In this document: piece after piece, positions 6,091 through 14,699 of the stretch
How the letters are laid out: each line of letters starts with the position of its first letter
Numbering within the stretch: position 1 is the first letter of the stretch
Assembly (NCBI GenBank): GCA_048264125.1
Contig: JBLXDM010000002.1
Location: 62,001-126,000 of the forward strand
Direction: 5' to 3'
Origin: M1-B18 sp048264125
Lineage (GTDB): Bacteria > Bacillota > Clostridia > Peptostreptococcales > Natronincolaceae
DNA: 64,000 nucleotides
Position numbers and translations under genes: made by a program
Notes under the pieces: generated by a model
The model's input: the letters and a program-made list of their open reading frames with translations, nothing else
Told to the model about the DNA's origin: nothing
Databases searched by the model: none

Positions 6091-8076
6091 TTATATAAGC
6101 GACTCAAACTCTTCCTCTGTCAATATTCTCAAATTGGTTTTAACCCCTGAGCTAAGTATATCCCTTGCCTTCTCCAGCTTTGAGCCTGCTTCATCACCAG
6201 CTATTACAAAGTCTGTATTTTTACTTACGCTTCCCGCCACCTTAGCACCTAAGGTCTCTAAGAGCTCCTTGATTTCATTTCTGCTATAATTGGTTAGTGA
6301 CCCTGTCACCACAACGGTTTTGCCACTGAAGGCACCCTCTCTTCTGACCATAGCCTCATGCTTAGGTGAGACCCCCTCTGCCAGAAGCCTGTTTATGCTC
6401 TCCAGTATTTTAGGATCATCAAAGAAATCTATTATGCTTTGGGCTACTATCCCGCCAATATCGGGGATGGCTACCAGCTCCTCATAGGCGGCTGCCTTTA
6501 TTGCATCGAGGGCTTCAAAATTCTTGGCCAGATCTGTAGCGGTTTTTCTTCCTACATTAGGTATGCCCAGAGCATATACAAAGGCATCTAAACGGCAATC
6601 CTTGCTCTTTTCAATGGCCTCCAGCAGGTTTTGAGCCTTTTTATCTCCGAAGCGCTCCAGCTGTACTAAATCCTCATATTTCAACTCATACAGGTCGTCT
6701 ATACCCTTAAGGCTCAGCTCCTCAAAAAGCTGCTCCGCCGTCTTTTCGCTGAAGCCCTCTATATCCATTGCATCTCTGCTGGCATAGTGAACAATTCTTG
6801 ATACCAGCTGAGGCTTACAGGTTAAGGAATTTGGACAGAATATATGGGCTCCCTTTTCAACAACCTCACTGCCACAGGCAGGACAATGCTCCGGTCTCTC
6901 AACCTCCTGAGCCTCATCACAGGTCTCCTCTATGGCTCCCATTATTTCAGGAATTACGTCATTTGACCTCCTGAGCCAAACATTGCAGCCGATTTTTACC
7001 TTTTTCCTCTGTATATCGTCCCAATTGTTAAGAGTAGCTCTACTGACGGTAACACCGCCAATGTCCACCGGCTCCAACTCTGCCGATGGCGTCAGCTTTC
7101 CTGTTCTGCCAACCTGCCAATATACTGCCTTCAGCTGTGTGGTAACCTCCTGTGCCTCAAACTTATAGGCAATGGCCCACCGGGGGAATTTCTGAGTATA
7201 GCCTAGGGCTTCTCTGGTCACCCTGTGGTTAACCTTTATAACAAGACCATCTATTAGGTAATCAAGACCGCCCAAGCCTTCTGCAGCTGCCTCAACCAAC
7301 TCAACCACCTGCTGTATATCCCTGCAATGTCTTATATAGGGACTCACTGGAAATCTGTTATCCTTTAAGAACTCCAGCATCTCCATATGGGTTTCAAAGC
7401 TTCTTCCCTCTATGTATCCGATATTATAAAAAAAAGCATCGAGATTCCTTTTAGCAGTTACCTTAGGATCAAGATTTCTTAGGGCTCCTGCTGCTGCGTT
7501 TCTAGCATTTTTAAGGGGCTCCTCCGCTGTGTCATTGTATTTGTCCAAAACAGAGAGCCTCATCAGCCCTTCTCCCTGAAGCTCCATCCTATTGAGGGAT
7601 GGGATTGACAACGGTACTGTTTTTATGGTCTTCACCTGCTGAAGTATGCCTTCGCCTACTGTACCATTTCCCCTTGTTGCAGCCTGTACCAGCTGGCCTT
7701 CCTCATAGGTTAGATTGATGGTCAGTCCGTCGAATTTATACTCCACCACATATTCTAAGGGCAGCCCCTCCCCCTCCAGTAGTCTTTTTATTCTTGCATC
7801 CCAGGTGGTCAGCTCCTCACAGGCCTTTGCCTTGTCCAGGCTCCAAAGGGGGGCAACATGTCTATGGGGCTGAAAGCCCTTCAAGGGGTCTCCCCCAACC
7901 CTTAGGGTAGGTGAATCCGAAAGGGTTTCCCCTGTTTCCTCCTCAAGCGCTACTAATTCATCGTATAGCTTGTCATATTCCTTATCACTTATCACCGGCT
8001 TATCCAGTACATAATAATTGTAATTATGGATATTAAGCGCCTCAATCAATTCCTTCATCCTTGCAATTTTACTCAA
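6091..8076 (-). CDS. ligA: NAD-dependent DNA ligase LigA
   Basis: A 661-residue NAD+-dependent ligase that seals nicks in replication and repair. The Ia domain is at the N-terminus. The adenylation motif KFDG has its catalytic Lys at about 114. An OB fold follows, then a four-Cys zinc finger (CPACGSE ... CPNSLTC), helix-hairpin-helix repeats, and a C-terminal BRCT domain (GKTVVVTGSLTNYSRNEI, near 580). The start is taken as TTG at 8076 because GAGGTG lies 6 nt upstream. The longer GTG start at 8097 lies inside a heptamer repeat array and has no ribosome site. It lies downstream of pcrA, as in many Firmicutes. Confidence 0.97.
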   Translation of the reverse strand: MSKIARMKELIEALNIHNYNYYVLDKPVISDKEYDKLYDELVALEEETGETLSDSPTLRVGGDPLKGFQPHRHVAPLWSLDKAKACEELTTWDARIKRLLEGEGLPLEYVVEYKFDGLTINLTYEEGQLVQAATRGNGTVGEGILQQVKTIKTVPLSIPSLNRMELQGEGLMRLSVLDKYNDTAEEPLKNARNAAAGALRNLDPKVTAKRNLDAFFYNIGYIEGRSFETHMEMLEFLKDNRFPVSPYIRHCRDIQQVVELVEAAAEGLGGLDYLIDGLVIKVNHRVTREALGYTQKFPRWAIAYKFEAQEVTTQLKAVYWQVGRTGKLTPSAELEPVDIGGVTVSRATLNNWDDIQRKKVKIGCNVWLRRSNDVIPEIMGAIEETCDEAQEVERPEHCPACGSEVVEKGAHIFCPNSLTCKPQLVSRIVHYASRDAMDIEGFSEKTAEQLFEELSLKGIDDLYELKYEDLVQLERFGDKKAQNLLEAIEKSKDCRLDAFVYALGIPNVGRKTATDLAKNFEALDAIKAAAYEELVAIPDIGGIVAQSIIDFFDDPKILESINRLLAEGVSPKHEAMVRREGAFSGKTVVVTGSLTNYSRNEIKELLETLGAKVAGSVSKNTDFVIAGDEAGSKLEKARDILSSGVKTNLRILTEEEFESLI

Positions 8077-8092
8077 ATAGCCCACCTCTTTA

Positions 8093-8169
8093 TTCACGAT
8101 TCGCCATTCACTATTCTCTATTAATTATTCACTATTCGTTATTCACTATTCGTTATTCACTATTAACTA
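8093..8169 (-). repeat. Heptanucleotide array 1 (11 phased units) between pcrA and ligA
   Basis: Eleven consecutive 7-nt units, plus-strand form TTCxxTA with variants (TTCACTA, TTCGTTA, TTCTCTA, TTAATTA, TTAACTA, TTCACGA, TTCGCCA). They run without phase slips from 8093 to 8169 and end 5 nt before the pcrA stop codon. Related arrays follow purH and guaB. Confidence 0.85.
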
Positions 8170-8174
8170 GCTTC

Positions 8175-10367
8175 CTATCCCAAAATCTCCAGCTGCACGA
8201 AGGTAGCTGCTATCTTTTTTATCCCATTACCGGGGAAGGCTATGCTTATCATATCTCCGTCAACTGCAACGATTGTCCCTGCACCGAATTTGGGATGCTT
8301 CACCTTGTGTCCGGCCTTCATTTGCCCTGTATTGGCTGGTGCCGCTGTTCCTGCTGCGCTCGGACTTGGAGCGGTTTTATGCATCATCTCTCCCCTAAAC
8401 AATGGCGAGGTCTGCATTGCAGCCACTTCCTTTTTCCTATCATAAGGCGTTTGCTTGTTTATATACTCCGCCGGAATTTCATTTATAAACCGGGATATTC
8501 CGTTATAGCCTGTCCTGCCGTAAAGTGTCCTCATCAGAGCATGGGTCATGTAGAGCTTTTCTCTGGCTCTGGTGATACCAACGTAGCATAGACGCCTTTC
8601 TTCCTCCTCATTCTGCTCCTGTAGAGACATTGCTGAGGGGAAGATGCCCTCCTCCATACCTGGTATAAATACGATTGGGAACTCCAGCCCCTTTGCACTA
8701 TGTAGGGTCATCAGGACTACAACATTATCCTCTCCCTCCATTTGATCTAGAGGTGACTCTAGGGCAGTTCTTCCTAAAAACTCCTCCAGGGTCTTAACTT
8801 CAGAGTTTTTATCAAAATCCATTGTCAAGGACTTGAATTCCTGAAGGTTTTCTATTCGCCCCTTGGCTTCAATAGTATTTTCCTCAGTTAATTCCTTTAT
8901 ATACCCAGTTCTCTCATATATCTCATCCACTATTTCCGTAACCGTCATCTCATTTTTTCTCTCAATCAAGTCCACTATTAGCTGAGTAAACTGTTTGGCC
9001 TGTACCCTCACTCTAGTGGAAAGCTCTGACATCTCCTCCACATCCAGCAAAGTACTGAAGAGGCTTTCCCCGCTTTCATTGGCATGGACCTGAAATTTTT
9101 CTATGCTCTTTAAGCCAATGCCTCTTTTGGGCACATTGATAATTCTTTGCAGATTGATATCATCTACTGGGTTTTCAACAATTCTAAGGTAGCTAAGTAT
9201 ATCCTTAATCTCCTTACGATCATAGAAGCGAGTGCCGCCAAAAAGCTTGTAGGGGACTCCCTCCTTCAGCATTGTCTCCTCCAGTACACGGGATTGGGCA
9301 TTCGTTCTGTACAATACAGCAAAGCTGGAATACCTTCTGTTTTCCTCCCTGACATACTTCTTAATGACTCCTGAGATATACTGAGCCTCCTCGTACTCAT
9401 TATTTGCACGATAGTATTCTATGATATCCCCTGTTGTATTTTCTGTAAAAAGCTTCTTAAATTTTCTTCTTTGATTGTTAGCCACCACGGAATTTGCTGC
9501 AGAAAGAATATTCTTTGTAGAACGGTAATTTTGCTCCAGCTTTATTACCTTACTGTTGGGGAAGTCCTTTTCAAAGCCAAGTATGTTTTGTATGTCGGCA
9601 CCCCTCCAGCTGTAGATCGATTGGTCATCATCTCCAACCACGCAAAGGTTTTTATGTCCTTGAGCCAAAAGGCTGACCAGTTTATATTGTGAAAGGTTAG
9701 TGTCCTGAAACTCGTCCACCATTATATATTTAAACTTTTCCTGATAATATCTCAAATCAGTCGGATTCGTAAGAAACAGCTCCACTGTCTTCATTATTAA
9801 GTCGTCGAAATCCAGAGCGTTATTCTTTCTAAGCTTATCCTGATACATCTGATATAGCTTGCCTATGGTGGTCTTTCTAAAATCCATTGTATTATTGGCT
9901 ATATACTCCTTAGGACCTATTAGCTGGTCCTTAGCACGGCCTATTTCCCCCAGCACCGCCCTAGGATTGAAGAGCTTGTCATCCAGATTCATCGCCTTCA
10001 GACATTCCTTCATCAAGGTCTCCTGGTCTGTTGTATCATAGATTACAAAATTCCTTTGATAGCCGATTTTTTCGATATCTCTTCTAAGTATTCTGACACA
10101 GGAGGAGTGGAAGGTGCTTACCCATAGGTCTCTTTGGTTGTCCCCTAGGAGCTCTTGAATTCTTTCCTTCATTTCTCTAGCCGCCTTATTGGTAAAGGTT
10201 ATTGCCAGTATAGCATAGGGAGATACTCCCTTTTCCTCCACCAGGTAGGCAATTCTATGGGTTAGGACCCTCGTCTTCCCTGAACCGGCCCCTGCCAGAA
10301 TCAGCAATGGTCCCTCTGTATTTTTAACAGCCTCTAGCTGCATTGGATTCATATTCACTAAGTTCAT
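8175..10367 (-). CDS. pcrA: ATP-dependent DNA helicase PcrA/UvrD
   Basis: A 730-residue superfamily 1A helicase. Walker A is LAGAGSGKT (about 23-31). Motif II is VDEFQDTN, motif III is GDDDQSIYSWRGAD, motif IV is EQNYRST, and motifs V-VI are TLHSAKGLEFP and VGITRAREKLY. The C-terminus has the KVKHPKFGAGTIV segment typical of PcrA, which contacts RNA polymerase in Bacillus. It unwinds DNA in repair and clears proteins from DNA. The ATG follows GGGAGCAGTAAA. It precedes ligA in the same direction, with a heptamer array in the gap. Confidence 0.97.
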   Translation of the reverse strand: MNLVNMNPMQLEAVKNTEGPLLILAGAGSGKTRVLTHRIAYLVEEKGVSPYAILAITFTNKAAREMKERIQELLGDNQRDLWVSTFHSSCVRILRRDIEKIGYQRNFVIYDTTDQETLMKECLKAMNLDDKLFNPRAVLGEIGRAKDQLIGPKEYIANNTMDFRKTTIGKLYQMYQDKLRKNNALDFDDLIMKTVELFLTNPTDLRYYQEKFKYIMVDEFQDTNLSQYKLVSLLAQGHKNLCVVGDDDQSIYSWRGADIQNILGFEKDFPNSKVIKLEQNYRSTKNILSAANSVVANNQRRKFKKLFTENTTGDIIEYYRANNEYEEAQYISGVIKKYVREENRRYSSFAVLYRTNAQSRVLEETMLKEGVPYKLFGGTRFYDRKEIKDILSYLRIVENPVDDINLQRIINVPKRGIGLKSIEKFQVHANESGESLFSTLLDVEEMSELSTRVRVQAKQFTQLIVDLIERKNEMTVTEIVDEIYERTGYIKELTEENTIEAKGRIENLQEFKSLTMDFDKNSEVKTLEEFLGRTALESPLDQMEGEDNVVVLMTLHSAKGLEFPIVFIPGMEEGIFPSAMSLQEQNEEEERRLCYVGITRAREKLYMTHALMRTLYGRTGYNGISRFINEIPAEYINKQTPYDRKKEVAAMQTSPLFRGEMMHKTAPSPSAAGTAAPANTGQMKAGHKVKHPKFGAGTIVAVDGDMISIAFPGNGIKKIAATFVQLEILG

Positions 10368-10444
10368 TTTACTGCTCCCTTCAAACTGGTATTCGCCTCT
10401 CCTAATATATTAACCTATTTGGTGGAGTTATTCAATGACAAGGT

Positions 10445-10483
10445 AAAACCTCCTTGGCGGGTGAAGTTTGCCTTGGAGGTTTT
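10445..10483. terminator. Terminator after the toxin-antitoxin pair
   Basis: AAAACCTCC pairs with GGAGGTTTT with an inner GGC/GCC pairing. T-tracts occur on both strands, so it can end the toxin-antitoxin transcript. Confidence 0.7.
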
Positions 10484-10827
10484 TACAGATAGAAGTCTTC
10501 ATCCTTTTCAAAACTTGTATGAATATCAAAAAGTATCTTCATAAAATCCTGTCGTTCATTTAGTATTCTGATGATTTTAATTATATTACCTTCTGTTCTG
10601 TAAAATGCATAATTCCTTTCAATGAAGATATACATATAATCTGTCGGAACATCGATCATTCTTCCCAGCATTACTCCTGATATCGGATATTCCTCTAATT
10701 TTCTAACGCTGGCAGTAATCTTGCCTAGAACCTTTTGGGCAGTATCAACTCCAAAATTCTCAATAATATATGCCTTGATTCCCTGTAAATCCTCAAGGGC
10801 CTTCGGTGAGTATTCCACTTTTCCCAT
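10483..10827 (-). CDS. RelE/ParE superfamily toxin
   Basis: A 114-residue protein with the RelE/ParE opening VEYSPKALEDLQGIKAYI (3-20), a central 'EEYPISGVMLG' segment, and basic/aromatic strands YMYIFIERNYAFYR and IIKIIRILNERQDFMKIL, matching the toxin fold. RelE members cleave ribosome-bound mRNA and ParE members poison gyrase. The sequence does not decide between them. It lies 1 nt after a Phd/YefM-type antitoxin in the normal antitoxin-first order and shares its promoter. Confidence 0.85.
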   Translation of the reverse strand: MGKVEYSPKALEDLQGIKAYIIENFGVDTAQKVLGKITASVRKLEEYPISGVMLGRMIDVPTDYMYIFIERNYAFYRTEGNIIKIIRILNERQDFMKILFDIHTSFEKDEDFYL

Positions 10828-10828
10828 G

Positions 10829-11074
10829 TTATAATCCTAATAAAGCTTCTACTTCATCAGCAGAAAGCCACCCTTTCTCCCTAGCAGATTTTTCCCCTTC
10901 CTCAAACTGTGCCATCAACCTTACCATAGCGCGGAGCTTATCGAGTTCTTCTACTTTTATAATTGCATATTCACCTCTTCCATTTCTGGTAAGGTATACA
11001 GGATTGTTATAGTTTACCTCTTTTAATACTTCTGTATAATTTCTTAAATCTGATATTGGTTTAATATTTGGCAT
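10829..11074 (-). CDS. Phd/YefM-family antitoxin
   Basis: An 81-residue protein. MPNIKPISDLRNYTEVLKEV is the Phd/YefM N-terminus (DNA-binding), followed by PVYLTRNGRGEYAIIKVEEL and an acidic toxin-neutralising tail ending ADEVEALLGL. It neutralises the adjoining RelE/ParE protein and usually represses its own promoter (family knowledge). The start chosen is the ATG 8 nt after AAGGAG. A GTG at 11083 overlaps the ribosome site and is less likely. Confidence 0.87.
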   Translation of the reverse strand: MPNIKPISDLRNYTEVLKEVNYNNPVYLTRNGRGEYAIIKVEELDKLRAMVRLMAQFEEGEKSAREKGWLSADEVEALLGL

Positions 11075-11202
11075 TTTCATCACTCCTTATAAATATTATA
11101 AGCCAAACATTCTAAAAAAACAATGCAAATTAACATGTTTATTTGCAGCTGATAATTGTCTGTTTTTAAAACAGATATTTAGTTGGTAAACTTCTGTACA
11201 AG

Positions 11203-11246
11203 AAAAAACCTCCCACAGATTCATCTATCCTCAGGAGATTTAGTCC
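11203..11246 (-). terminator. Putative terminator of the TetR gene
   Basis: Minus strand: CTCC pairs with GGAG plus imperfect inner pairs, then GGTTTTTTC. It lies 11 nt after the TetR stop. Confidence 0.55.
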
Positions 11247-11256
11247 TTTATATCAA

Positions 11257-11856
11257 TCATTTTTTTTCCAAAGGCTTACCCAACAACCCATAAAAAAACA
11301 ACGTTATAATTTCTTTAAAAAAATGTCTACTCTTATCAAAATCCATAAAGGCATCTGTGTGCTTTCCTGCCCTGAACATGTTGATATAGTATAGGATTGC
11401 TGTATCGGATATATCATGCTGTATATAGCCTTCTTTTCTTCCTCTATCTATAAACCTTAACATTAGCGGGATATAGCTGTTATTTGTAAAATCCGCTGCT
11501 ATCTGCCTGACTTCAGGGTCTTCTGACATAATTGTTTTAAGAAAATCCGTATCAAAGGCCTGAATCTCTCCTACCTTATCGGTTAAAAAATGCTCTACTA
11601 TTTCAGTAAAGCTTTGTCCACCTTCAATAATCTCGGTGTCCTCCTTCAATCTTCTTTCCATCAGAGCATAAAAGGCATCCCTTACAAGCTCATCCTTACT
11701 TCCAAAATAATTATATATAGTAACCTGGGATACCTTTGCCTTATCTGCTATTTCTGCAACACTTACCTTTTTTACTCCATGGGTTGAGAATAGCTCAAGA
11801 GCCGCCTGGCGTATGTTTTCTTTTTTTCGTTCCTTACGTCGTTCAAAACCATCCAT
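11257..11856 (-). CDS. TetR family transcriptional regulator (divergent to rph)
   Basis: A 199-residue TetR regulator. The N-terminal HTH covers about 8-55 with VSVAEIADKAKVSQVTIYNY as the recognition part and FGSKDELV after it. The C-terminal ligand domain ends with a hydrophobic FFKEIITLFFYGLLG helix. It is transcribed divergently from rph across 145 bp that hold two 34-38-bp palindromes, one on each promoter, so it very probably represses itself and rph. The ligand is unknown; a rifamycin or a related stress signal is inference. The ATG follows GGAGAGGTG with 8-nt spacing. Confidence 0.9.
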   Translation of the reverse strand: MDGFERRKERKKENIRQAALELFSTHGVKKVSVAEIADKAKVSQVTIYNYFGSKDELVRDAFYALMERRLKEDTEIIEGGQSFTEIVEHFLTDKVGEIQAFDTDFLKTIMSEDPEVRQIAADFTNNSYIPLMLRFIDRGRKEGYIQHDISDTAILYYINMFRAGKHTDAFMDFDKSRHFFKEIITLFFYGLLGKPLEKK

Positions 11857-11876
11857 TATAATTTCACCTCTCCTAA

Positions 11877-11905
11877 AGAATACTATAAGTTATGAAATAA
11901 ATCAA
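11877..11905 (-). promoter_or_regulatory. Promoter of the TetR gene
   Basis: Minus strand TTGATT (11900-11905), 17-bp spacer, TATTCT (11877-11882). The spacer and -35 lie inside operator 1. Confidence 0.65.
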
Positions 11906-11924
11906 TGAATATATTTCATAACTT
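11887..11924. promoter_or_regulatory. Palindromic operator 1
   Basis: Perfect 13-bp arms, AAGTTATGAAATA (11887-11899) and TATTTCATAACTT (11912-11924), around a 12-bp spacer. It overlaps the TetR promoter. Confidence 0.8.
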
Positions 11925-11925
11925 G

Positions 11926-11954
11926 TTGACAAGAGTCTGAGCCTAATGTATTGT
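11926..11954 (+). promoter_or_regulatory. Promoter of rph
   Basis: Consensus TTGACA (11926-11931), 17-bp spacer, TATTGT (11949-11954). The -10 is the left arm of operator 2. Confidence 0.75.
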
Positions 11955-11983
11955 GAAATATATAAATAGTTTTATTTCATAAT
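11950..11983. promoter_or_regulatory. Palindromic operator 2
   Basis: ATTGTGAAATA (11950-11960) and TATTTCATAAT (11973-11983), one mismatch, the same 12-bp spacer as operator 1, and centred 61 bp from it. It covers the rph -10. Confidence 0.78.
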
Positions 11984-12001
11984 TTTCAAAGGAGTGGTTT
12001 T

Positions 12002-14623
12002 ATGAGTAGATATGTATTAGCTTTTACCGAAATAAATAGCTCTAATCTTCCTGATGTAGGGGGAAAGGGTGCTAATTTAGGTGAGCTGTCTAAGATAAAA
12101 GGTCTAAAGGTGCCAGAGGGCTTTTGTATAACAACCGATGCCTATAGAAGGGCCTTAGGTGATAACGAAGAGTTAAGTGCGCTAATAGATGCGCTTATGC
12201 TACTAAGGACCACTGATAGCATTGACAGATCAGCAATAAGCAAAAAAATAAGGGATGTTATTGAAGCGTCAGTGCTCCCTACTGAGGTAGAAATTGAAAT
12301 CACAAAATACGTAACAGGCTTTGGGGTCAACACGCCATATGCCGTCCGATCCAGTGCAACTGCCGAGGACCTGCCAACAGCCTCCTTTGCAGGACAACAG
12401 GATACCTATTTAAATATTATTGGAGTTCCCTCCATATTAGAGCATGTTAAAAAATGCTGGGCTTCCTTATTTACAGATAGAGCAATCATCTATCGAATAC
12501 AAAATGGCTTTGACCATAAAAAGGTATTTTTATCAGTAGTTCTTCAGCGTATGATTTTCCCAGAGGTATCTGGTATTATGTTTACAGCCGATCCTGTAAG
12601 CTCTAATAGAACGGTAGTATCAATAGATGCTAGCTTTGGCCTTGGAGAAGCCTTGGTTTCTGGTTTGGTTAATGCTGATATTTATAAGGTTAGGGAGGGA
12701 AAAATTATAGATAAAAAAATTTCCTCTAAGAAGCTAGCAATTTATTCCCTTCCTAAGGGTGGCACGGTGGAAAGAGTCCTCAGTGAAAAGCTTCAGGATA
12801 CTCAAACCCTTTTGGATAATCAAATTTTAGAGCTGGAAGCAATAGGTAGACAGATTGAGGTCTATTTCGGTAGACCTCAGGATATAGAATGGTGCTTATT
12901 TGAAGGTAGCTTTTATATAGTGCAAAGCCGACCCATTACAACCCTTTACCCAATACCAGAAAACGATGGTAAAAACCATATATATGCGTCTTTGGGCCAT
13001 CTACAAATGATGACGGATGACATTAAGCCCTTGGGTATTTCTTTTATTCAAATGCTTTCCTTTTGGTTTGGTCCGAATTTAATACCTGCTGGTGGTAGAC
13101 TATTTCTCGATGCAACCTACGATTTACGCTCTCCAATTATTCGCAAGGTTTTTATAACCAGCACTGGTAAGGCGGATGTCTTGATGAAAAATGCTCTAGA
13201 AAACATAATAGCCCGTAAGGATTTTATGAAGGCTTTGCCAAAGGGTAAAAGCTCTATGAAGGCAACTGCAGGCGCTTTGGGATGGATTGGCCCAGTCCTT
13301 AAGGTTTACAGAAAAAATGATATTAAAATAGTTGAGGATATCATCGCTTATAACGAAGGTCTAATTGACGAGCTGGAGATCAAAATTGCTAATTATAGAG
13401 GCGAGGCATTGTTAGATTTTATATTAAAGGACACTGCTGATTTAAAAGGAATTCTTACAGGGCCGCAAAATATGAGTCTAATGGCAGTAGGTGGACTTGT
13501 ATATAGCTGGCTTGATAAAAGGCTAGAAAAGTGGTTAGGTGAAAAAAATGCCGTAGATACCCTTTCAAAATCAGTTCCCAATAATGTTACCTCCGAAATG
13601 GGCTTGGCACTTCTTGATTTAGCAGCTGAAGTACGTAAATACCCAGAAATTATTGATTACTTTAATACAGCTAAGGACTCTAACTTTTTCGATGAACTGA
13701 CAAAGCTTGAAGGAGGCAAAGCAGTAGCTGCGGACATGTTTAGCTTTCTTAATAAATATGGTATGAGATGCCCAGGCGAAATAGATATCACAAAGCCTCG
13801 CTGGGATGAAAAGCCAACCGCCCTTATTCCTTTTATTATGAGCAATATAAAAAGCGCAGAGATTAATTTCTCTGATAAATTTGAACAGGGCTGCCGTGAA
13901 GCTGAGGAAAGAGCAGCGGAGCTGTTAAAACGAATTGAAGCATTACCTGGAGGTAAACAAAAGGCTAAAAAGACAAGGGCTATGATTAGTAGGCTTAGAA
14001 ATATAATAGGTTTTAGAGAATATCCTAAGTATTCCTTTATTAAACGCTTTTATATCTACAAGAGAGCTTTATTAGGTGAAGCCTCAAAGCTTGAGGAAAT
14101 TGGGGTTTTAAAGGAGAAGGAGGATATTTATTATCTATACCTCCAAGAGCTTCGTGATGTAATTAAAACTAAGCAGGTCGATTACAAGCTCATAAATAAA
14201 CGCAAGGAGGAATACGCTCTTTATTCTAAATTAACACCCCCTAGAATTATGACCTCTGAGGGTGAAATTATCTCTGGAGCTTATAAGTCAGGCAATATTC
14301 CTGCAGGAGCTCTGGCAGGTGTTCCAGTATCCTCTGGAATTATCGAAGGTAGAGCAAGAGTCGTGACTAAGGTTGAGGAAGCAAAGCTTGAGGCTGGAGA
14401 TATTTTAGTTACTGTCTTTACTGACCCAAGCTGGACACCATTGTTCGTAGCAGTAAAGGGGCTGGTAACAGAGGTAGGGGGACTTATGACTCATGGTGCA
14501 GTTATTACAAGAGAATATGGAATTCCTGGGGTTGTCGGTGTTGAAAATGCAACAAAGCTAATAAAGGATGGAGATAGAATTAGAGTAAATGGAACAGAAG
14601 GGTATGTAGAAATACTAGACTAG
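12002..14623 (+). CDS. rph: Rifampicin phosphotransferase (RPH)
   Basis: An 873-residue PEP-synthase-like dikinase. The N-terminal ATP-binding domain (about 1-315) has VGGKGANLGE, AVRSSATAEDLP and a DIEWC end. The central domain (about 316-760) holds the FDHKK/YGMRCPGEID type segments shared with known RPHs. The C-terminal swivelling His domain has GGLMTHGAVITREYGIPG with catalytic His831, 42 residues from the end, as in Listeria RPH. Length and whole-sequence pattern match RPH rather than true PEP synthase or PPDK, which have a large PEP-binding TIM barrel missing here. The enzyme inactivates rifamycins using ATP. The ATG follows AAAGGAGTGGTTTT. A TetR gene faces it. Confidence 0.93.
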   Translation: MSRYVLAFTEINSSNLPDVGGKGANLGELSKIKGLKVPEGFCITTDAYRRALGDNEELSALIDALMLLRTTDSIDRSAISKKIRDVIEASVLPTEVEIEITKYVTGFGVNTPYAVRSSATAEDLPTASFAGQQDTYLNIIGVPSILEHVKKCWASLFTDRAIIYRIQNGFDHKKVFLSVVLQRMIFPEVSGIMFTADPVSSNRTVVSIDASFGLGEALVSGLVNADIYKVREGKIIDKKISSKKLAIYSLPKGGTVERVLSEKLQDTQTLLDNQILELEAIGRQIEVYFGRPQDIEWCLFEGSFYIVQSRPITTLYPIPENDGKNHIYASLGHLQMMTDDIKPLGISFIQMLSFWFGPNLIPAGGRLFLDATYDLRSPIIRKVFITSTGKADVLMKNALENIIARKDFMKALPKGKSSMKATAGALGWIGPVLKVYRKNDIKIVEDIIAYNEGLIDELEIKIANYRGEALLDFILKDTADLKGILTGPQNMSLMAVGGLVYSWLDKRLEKWLGEKNAVDTLSKSVPNNVTSEMGLALLDLAAEVRKYPEIIDYFNTAKDSNFFDELTKLEGGKAVAADMFSFLNKYGMRCPGEIDITKPRWDEKPTALIPFIMSNIKSAEINFSDKFEQGCREAEERAAELLKRIEALPGGKQKAKKTRAMISRLRNIIGFREYPKYSFIKRFYIYKRALLGEASKLEEIGVLKEKEDIYYLYLQELRDVIKTKQVDYKLINKRKEEYALYSKLTPPRIMTSEGEIISGAYKSGNIPAGALAGVPVSSGIIEGRARVVTKVEEAKLEAGDILVTVFTDPSWTPLFVAVKGLVTEVGGLMTHGAVITREYGIPGVVGVENATKLIKDGDRIRVNGTEGYVEILD

Positions 14624-14632
14624 GCCATAGTA

Positions 14633-14670
14633 AAAGCGCTTCCGAGGCATATATACCCCCGAAGCGCTTT
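14633..14670. terminator. Hairpin between rph and the 2HCT transporter gene
   Basis: AAAGCGCTTC (14633-14642) pairs with GAAGCGCTTT (14661-14670) between convergent genes. Tails are weak, so it is probably bidirectional. Confidence 0.65.
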
Positions 14671-14699
14671 CTCATGAAAACCTAGTTTTTATCTATCTA

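Noticed and set aside
8093..8169. CRISPR array
   Set aside because: Units are 7 nt, without spacers of 26-40 nt, and no cas genes are near; they are phased heptamers.
8061..8591. 176-codon open frame across the ligA-pcrA gap
   Set aside because: Starts in ligA, runs through the heptamer array and into the antisense of pcrA. Repetitive peptide, no ribosome site.
12002..14623. PEP synthase or pyruvate phosphate dikinase
   Set aside because: The large PEP-binding barrel at the C-terminus is missing; the phospho-His lies 42 residues from the end, and length and motifs match rifampicin phosphotransferase.
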